Assembly: GCA_964513655.1 (NCBI GenBank)
Contig: CAZENQ010000006.1
Coordinates: forward strand, 1 to 64,000
Source: G020350405 sp964513655
GTDB lineage: Bacteria; Planctomycetota; Phycisphaerae; Sedimentisphaerales; Anaerobacaceae
DNA: 64,000 bases
Direction of reading: 5' to 3'
Shown here: piece after piece, positions 59,654-64,000 of the stretch
How positions within the stretch are numbered: the first letter of the stretch is position 1
Layout of the letters: each line of letters starts with the position of its first letter
Program-made: the position numbers and the translations under genes
The notes under the pieces: model-generated
What the model was told of the DNA's origin: nothing
The model's input: only the letters and a program-made list of their open reading frames with translations
Databases searched by the model: none

Positions 59654-61276
59654 CTAATACATTCCGCCGCCCGGCGGCATCGGAGGCGCCTCCTTCTTCT
59701 CAGGTATCTCACTGACTATCGCATCCGTAGTCAACAGCAGCGATGCAATCGACGCACCGTTCTGCAGTGCCGCACGCTCCACCTTCGTCGGAACTATCAC
59801 GCCGAAATCTATCATATCGCCGTATTTCTTACGCAGAGCATCATATCCGAAGTTCTTCTCCTTGCTCTCCATGACCTTCTGTGCGACTATCGAGCCGTCA
59901 AGTCCCGCGTTCTCGGCAATCTGCTTGACCGGTGCAACCACCGCTCGGCGAACTATATCAACCCCTATCTTCGCGTCACCGCTGACCTTGATTTTATCCA
60001 ATGCCGACAACGTTCGCAGCATCGGCACACCGCCGCCGGGCAAAATTCCTTCTTCAACCGCCGCCCGGCAGGCATGAAGAGCATCCTCTACTCGGGCCTT
60101 CTTTTCCTTCATCTCCGCTTCCGTCGCCGCTCCTACATTTATCTGCGCCACGCCGCCCGCCAACTTCGCTAATCTCTCCTGCAGCTTCTCGATATCGTAA
60201 TCACTCGTCGAACGGTCTATCTCCGTCTTAAGCTGCTCTATCCTGCCCTTTATCTCAGCCGAATCCCCCGCGCCTTCGATAATCGTCGTCGTGTCCTTGT
60301 CGATAGTAATGCGCTTCGCTCGGCCTAATTGGCTCAGCTCGATGTTCTCTAACTCTAATCCCAAATCTTCGAATATCGCCTGGCCGCCGGTCAAAACCGC
60401 GATATCATTGAGCATCGCCTTTCGCCTGTCGCCGAAACCGGGAGCCTTCACAGCCGCTACCTGAAGCACGCCCCGAAGCTTGTTCACCACCAGTGTAGCA
60501 AGCGCCTCGCCCTCAACGTCTTCGGCGATAATCAGTAAAGGTTTGCCCTGCTTGGCCACCTTCTCAAGCATCGGAACAAACGATTTCACCGAGCTGATTT
60601 TCTTCTCGTGAACCAGAATATACGGCTTATCTAAAACTACCGTCATATTCTCTAAATTAGTGATAAAGTGCGGGCTCAGATAACCCTTGTCAAACTGCAT
60701 CCCCTCCACCAGCTCCACCGTCGTCTCTAACGACTGGCCCTCTTCCACAGTGATAACGCCGTCCTTGCCTACCCGGTTCATCGCCTCTGCCATCTTCTTG
60801 CCTATCTCAACATCCTGGTTCGCAGAACACGTCGCTACCTGCTCTATCTGCATGCCCGACTCAATTGGTATGCTCATCGCCTGCATCTCCTCTACTATCC
60901 TGTCCACCGCAAGTTCGACTCCACGCTTTACCTTCATCGCATCGGCACCCGCCGTGATGTTCATAAGCCCTTCCTCGAATATACTCTCGGCAAGAATCGT
61001 CGCCGTCGTCGTACCGTCACCTGCAACACTCGATGTCTTGGACGCGACCTCCTTCACCATCTGCGCACCCATATTCTCGTACGAGTCCTCCAGCTCAATC
61101 TCCTTCGCTACCGTCACGCCGTCCTTGGTTACCGTTGGCGAACCGAACGATTTCTCCAAAACCACGTTCCTGCCGCAGGGACCCAAAGTTATCCGAACAG
61201 CCTTCGTCAGCTTCTCTACGCCTGCCCGGATTGCTGTACGTGCGTCAGTACCAAAAGCTATCTTTTTAGCTGCCAT
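59654..61276 (-). CDS. groL: Chaperonin GroEL
   Basis: GroEL forms the large folding chamber that works with GroES and ATP. The 540-residue protein has [33 protein letters not shown] and [20 protein letters not shown], and the GGM-type end ([10 protein letters not shown]). AAAGGAG lies before the ATG. groES ends 54 bases upstream. No CIRCE element is visible, so HrcA control is not indicated. Confidence 0.97.
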   Translation of the reverse strand: MAAKKIAFGTDARTAIRAGVEKLTKAVRITLGPCGRNVVLEKSFGSPTVTKDGVTVAKEIELEDSYENMGAQMVKEVASKTSSVAGDGTTTATILAESIFEEGLMNITAGADAMKVKRGVELAVDRIVEEMQAMSIPIESGMQIEQVATCSANQDVEIGKKMAEAMNRVGKDGVITVEEGQSLETTVELVEGMQFDKGYLSPHFITNLENMTVVLDKPYILVHEKKISSVKSFVPMLEKVAKQGKPLLIIAEDVEGEALATLVVNKLRGVLQVAAVKAPGFGDRRKAMLNDIAVLTGGQAIFEDLGLELENIELSQLGRAKRITIDKDTTTIIEGAGDSAEIKGRIEQLKTEIDRSTSDYDIEKLQERLAKLAGGVAQINVGAATEAEMKEKKARVEDALHACRAAVEEGILPGGGVPMLRTLSALDKIKVSGDAKIGVDIVRRAVVAPVKQIAENAGLDGSIVAQKVMESKEKNFGYDALRKKYGDMIDFGVIVPTKVERAALQNGASIASLLLTTDAIVSEIPEKKEAPPMPPGGGMY

Positions 61277-61330
61277 CTCGTTCTCCTTTCGTTAGCGCAT
61301 AGCGACTGCCTCGCCGCTGTCCGCTGAACT

Positions 61331-61621
61331 TTATTTCTCAATTACTGCCAAAATATCCGACTCATTCATAATCAGGTGCTCTTTGCCGTCTATCTTCACG
61401 TCCGTACCTGCGTAGCTCGTAAAAAGCACCGTATCACCCTTTTTTACCTGCATCTTCCTGACCGTCCCGTCATCCAGTACTTTGCCGCTGCCTACCGCCA
61501 CAACCTTGCCTCTCTGAGGTTTTTCCTTCGCAGTGTCCGGCAGAACTATCCCGCCCGCCGTCTGCGTCTCCGCTTCCAGACGCTGCACAAGTACTCTATC
61601 TGCCAATGGTCGAATCTTCAT
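61331..61621 (-). CDS. groES: Co-chaperonin GroES
   Basis: GroES caps GroEL. The 96-residue protein shows [40 protein letters not shown] and ILAVIEK at the end. AAAGGAG lies before the ATG. It is co-transcribed with groEL; the receiver-domain gene lies 87 bases upstream on the same strand. Confidence 0.97.
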   Translation of the reverse strand: MKIRPLADRVLVQRLEAETQTAGGIVLPDTAKEKPQRGKVVAVGSGKVLDDGTVRKMQVKKGDTVLFTSYAGTDVKIDGKEHLIMNESDILAVIEK

Positions 61622-61708
61622 TTGTCCTTTCTCCTTTCAATAAACTTCTGTAACCTTTAGCGTTTTCTTCTTTCTCCTTGTTCTATCTGCTGATTCCCTG
61701 CTATACAC

Positions 61709-62119
61709 CTACTCCGCAAAAATATAGCTGTCATACTTTCGTATAAAAAGCCTGTTCAGCTGCTCACGCAACACCTCCATCTCCACCGGCTTGTCAATAA
61801 CGCTGAAAACGTCAAGTTCCAGCGCCTTGCCCAGCAAAGCCTCTCCTGCGGCGCTGCACAGCAAAATACACGGAATCAGCGGATGGTCCATACGAATAAT
61901 CTTTATCGTCGCCAGACCGCCCCCGACAGTATCTATATCAACTATCGTCGTGTGAATCCGTCTCCGCTCAATTATATTGACAAACTCTCCCACGCTCTCG
62001 GCTACAAGCAGGTTCACTCCTCTTGGCCGAAATATATCCCGTACTGCCGCAGGCCATGCCCACTGGGCACCGCCTGCCAGCACATTAACCTCATCCAGTT
62101 TGTCTCGCATCGCAACCAT
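61709..62119 (-). CDS. Atypical receiver-domain protein
   Basis: The 136-residue protein has a response-regulator receiver fold: the phospho-acceptor Asp is probably kept (TTIVDID), as are the switch Ser (ILLCSAAGE) and the Lys-Pro (VIDKPVE). The acidic pair after strand 1 is absent (NVLAGGAQW), so magnesium-dependent phosphorylation is doubtful. There is no output domain. It sits just upstream of groES-groEL. Confidence 0.65.
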   Translation of the reverse strand: MVAMRDKLDEVNVLAGGAQWAWPAAVRDIFRPRGVNLLVAESVGEFVNIIERRRIHTTIVDIDTVGGGLATIKIIRMDHPLIPCILLCSAAGEALLGKALELDVFSVIDKPVEMEVLREQLNRLFIRKYDSYIFAE

Positions 62120-62359
62120 AATTCTCTAAACTGCACACTCATAGCATAAGCGCCTGTGTGCTCCTGTAATCTACGCAAATATCGTGCCAAATGCTCCGCT
62201 ACACAACCATATCATCGCAAGTGCTTATCTCAAAGCAGCTTACCGCACAACACCCCAAAATGCCCCCATCTGCCAAAATCCCCACCCAAAACCTCTCTGC
62301 CTGCCACCCTGACAGCCCGCCCCCCCATGAGAACCAGCTAAATCCCCCCTCGATGCATT

Positions 62360-64000
62360 TCATTTGCCCTCCAAAACAGCCTTCCTCTCCAGAGCGGCCT
62401 CCAACTGTTCCCGCGCCCTCGAAAGATTAGGGTCCAAACCAACAGCACTGCGAAACTCCTTAATCGCCTCGTCTAAAGAGCCTTTTTGAGCCAATAGGAC
62501 CCCTAAGTTACAGTGCATCTCCGCGTCATCGGGATGAATTCGCAGAACCTCACGAAACTGCTCTATCGCCTTATCCATCTGCTGCCGATTCGCAAAGATT
62601 ACTCCCAAACTGTAATGTGCCTGCGCAAAATCCGGGTTTAACTCAATCGCTTTCTCATAGTGTATCGCCGCCTCATCATATTTCCCCTGCCCGTCCAGCG
62701 CCAATCCAAGCCCGTAGTGGGCCTCCATATCATCCGGCCTGAGTCGCAGCGCTTCACTATACTCAACAATCGCCTCCTCGCTCTTGCCTTGACCGGCCAA
62801 CGCCTTCGCAAGATTATAGTGCGCCGCCGTAAAATCGCTCTTCAGATCCAGCGCCTTCCTGTAACACGCAATCTCCTCTTCAACTCGCCCCGCCTTCCCA
62901 AGCGCACCGCCCAGGTTTGTCAACACCCCCGCGGACTCAGGCTCTAATTCCAGTGCCTTGTTATAATGTTCGATCGCCTCCTCATACCTACCCTTCTTCA
63001 CCAGAGCCAGACCAAAATTGTTAAGCGCCTCCATGTCCTTCGCATCTATCTCTAACTGCTTCTCGTAGTAACTTATCGCCTCGTCAACATGACCCGTCTT
63101 CGCCAACGCCGTCGCTAAATAAAAAAACGTCCGCCCGTGCTTCTCCTTCAACCGAAGCACAGTACGATACGCCTCAATCGCCTCCCCATATCTCCTTTCC
63201 AGCCCCAGTGCTATACCAAGGTTATAATGCGCCTCCACGTAATCGCGATGCAGTTCAATCGCCCGCTTGTAGTGCGCAATTGCTTCATTATTGTCTTTCT
63301 CTCTCAGATACTCATTGCCGAGATTAAGATGCGCTATATAGTTGTCCTTCGTCACCTCAAGAGTACGCGTAAAAAGCGTAAACCCGCTCCGCCAGTAACC
63401 CAGCTGGACCCACGTGCATATCATCAAAGCACAAATGCATATGCCCGCCGCTACCCCGGCAGCAATCCGCCGCAAACGTAATCGTCCGACAAATTCACCA
63501 ACACCCCAGGCTGCAGCAACAAACACCCCAATCGTAGGCACATACAGCCACCTGTCAGCCGTCGCCGGCCACAGACCAGCCTGAACCAAACCGATAACCG
63601 GTACTAATGTCCCGACATACCACAGCCACCCAACTGCCGGGTATCGCTTCCTCCGAAATACCCAGACTAACAAAAAAGTCAAAAACACCAAGAATAAAAA
63701 TGCCCCTGCACTCTGCCAAACCGCCACGCCCTCCGGATACGGATAAAAGACCGCCAATCCCCGCGGCAGAATTAGCTTGCCCAGGTAACTCACATAAGAA
63801 ACAAGACCCTGCCCGATACGCAGCTTCATCGGTACTAAATCCGTCGATATTGTTATACCGAGACGACGAACAGACAGTGATGACAAATAAACCGATATCC
63901 CCGAAAAGATAAAGAACGGAACCTTCTCCCACACCAAACGAAATATTTGCGACCTTCGCTCGCCCGCCTTTGCCTGGCTGCCCTCACCCCCGGAATCCAG
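62360..64000 (-). CDS. Membrane protein with TPR repeats, 5' part missing
   Basis: The frame is open to the window edge at 64000, so the start lies outside; a TTG at 63937 is only an internal codon. The visible 546 residues begin with several membrane spans (about 8-190, including KVPFFIFSGISVYLSSLSVR and AVWQSAGAFLFLVFLTFLLV). At least ten TPR units follow to the C-terminus (AHLNLGNEYLREKDNNEAIA; AHYNLGIALGLERRYGEAIE). The layout resembles the O-mannosyl/O-GlcNAc-type membrane glycosyltransferase-TPR proteins (TMTC-like), but the catalytic part would lie outside the window. Confidence 0.78.
   Translation of the reverse strand: MDSGGEGSQAKAGERRSQIFRLVWEKVPFFIFSGISVYLSSLSVRRLGITISTDLVPMKLRIGQGLVSYVSYLGKLILPRGLAVFYPYPEGVAVWQSAGAFLFLVFLTFLLVWVFRRKRYPAVGWLWYVGTLVPVIGLVQAGLWPATADRWLYVPTIGVFVAAAWGVGEFVGRLRLRRIAAGVAAGICICALMICTWVQLGYWRSGFTLFTRTLEVTKDNYIAHLNLGNEYLREKDNNEAIAHYKRAIELHRDYVEAHYNLGIALGLERRYGEAIEAYRTVLRLKEKHGRTFFYLATALAKTGHVDEAISYYEKQLEIDAKDMEALNNFGLALVKKGRYEEAIEHYNKALELEPESAGVLTNLGGALGKAGRVEEEIACYRKALDLKSDFTAAHYNLAKALAGQGKSEEAIVEYSEALRLRPDDMEAHYGLGLALDGQGKYDEAAIHYEKAIELNPDFAQAHYSLGVIFANRQQMDKAIEQFREVLRIHPDDAEMHCNLGVLLAQKGSLDEAIKEFRSAVGLDPNLSRAREQLEAALERKAVLEGK

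Noticed and set aside
61622..61708. CIRCE/HrcA operator before groES
   Set aside because: The expected TTAGCACTC-N9-GAGTGCTAA repeat is not present.

Overview
The window looks like a chromosomal segment of a planctomycete, most likely of the class Phycisphaerae. I infer this from a lamin-tail-domain surface protein, a PEP-CTERM protein with a VPEPSTVALLGLG-type tail, two uroporphyrinogen-decarboxylase-family (URO-D) proteins, a Tat-exported aldo/keto-reductase-like protein, a large membrane protein with TPR repeats, and two members of a membrane-anchored family that I do not recognise. MurE carries a DNPR motif, so a meso-diaminopimelate peptidoglycan is expected. No rRNA, tRNA or CRISPR array was seen.

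Layout. 1-5066: the 3' part of a surface protein, a cluster of palindromic intergenic repeats, a DUF3800 protein and a PocR-GAF-GAF sensor. 5067-6368: 1.3 kb of non-coding DNA with a two-copy hairpin element. 6369-13514, plus strand: glyS, an unknown membrane protein, asnS, prmC (probably leaderless) and a PEP-CTERM gene. 13647-22668, minus strand: a housekeeping block read as SpoIIE phosphatase, cmk, plsC, [URO-D protein and a 56-residue protein], ispH, rpsA, sigma factor, apt. This is the known cmk-plsC-ispH-rpsA order with an insertion, and the sigma-factor gene seems to lack a normal start codon.

22778-36953: acylphosphatase, then about 13 kb of phage structural genes: SPP1-type portal, scaffold-like protein, SU10/DUF5309-type capsid protein, connectors, receptor-binding-like proteins, a possible hub and a one-span membrane protein. 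A methyltransferase, a spore-photoproduct-lyase-like radical SAM enzyme and a lipoprotein follow. No terminase, integrase, tape measure or lysin is visible, so a domesticated or defective particle locus is a real possibility. This is the most interesting part of the window.

37078-48301: DUF503, a multi-span membrane protein, a DapA-family enzyme, purM-purF, a thioesterase, a second URO-D protein, a parvulin isomerase, a degenerate HD-domain protein, an amidase-fold protein that has lost its zinc ligands, and a Tat-exported protein. 48490-64000: rmuC, the second copy of the unknown membrane family, a remnant of a short-chain dehydrogenase gene, recJ, a secreted transglutaminase, murE-murF-mraY, a CBS protein, groEL and groES beside an atypical receiver-domain protein, and a TPR membrane protein that runs off the window.
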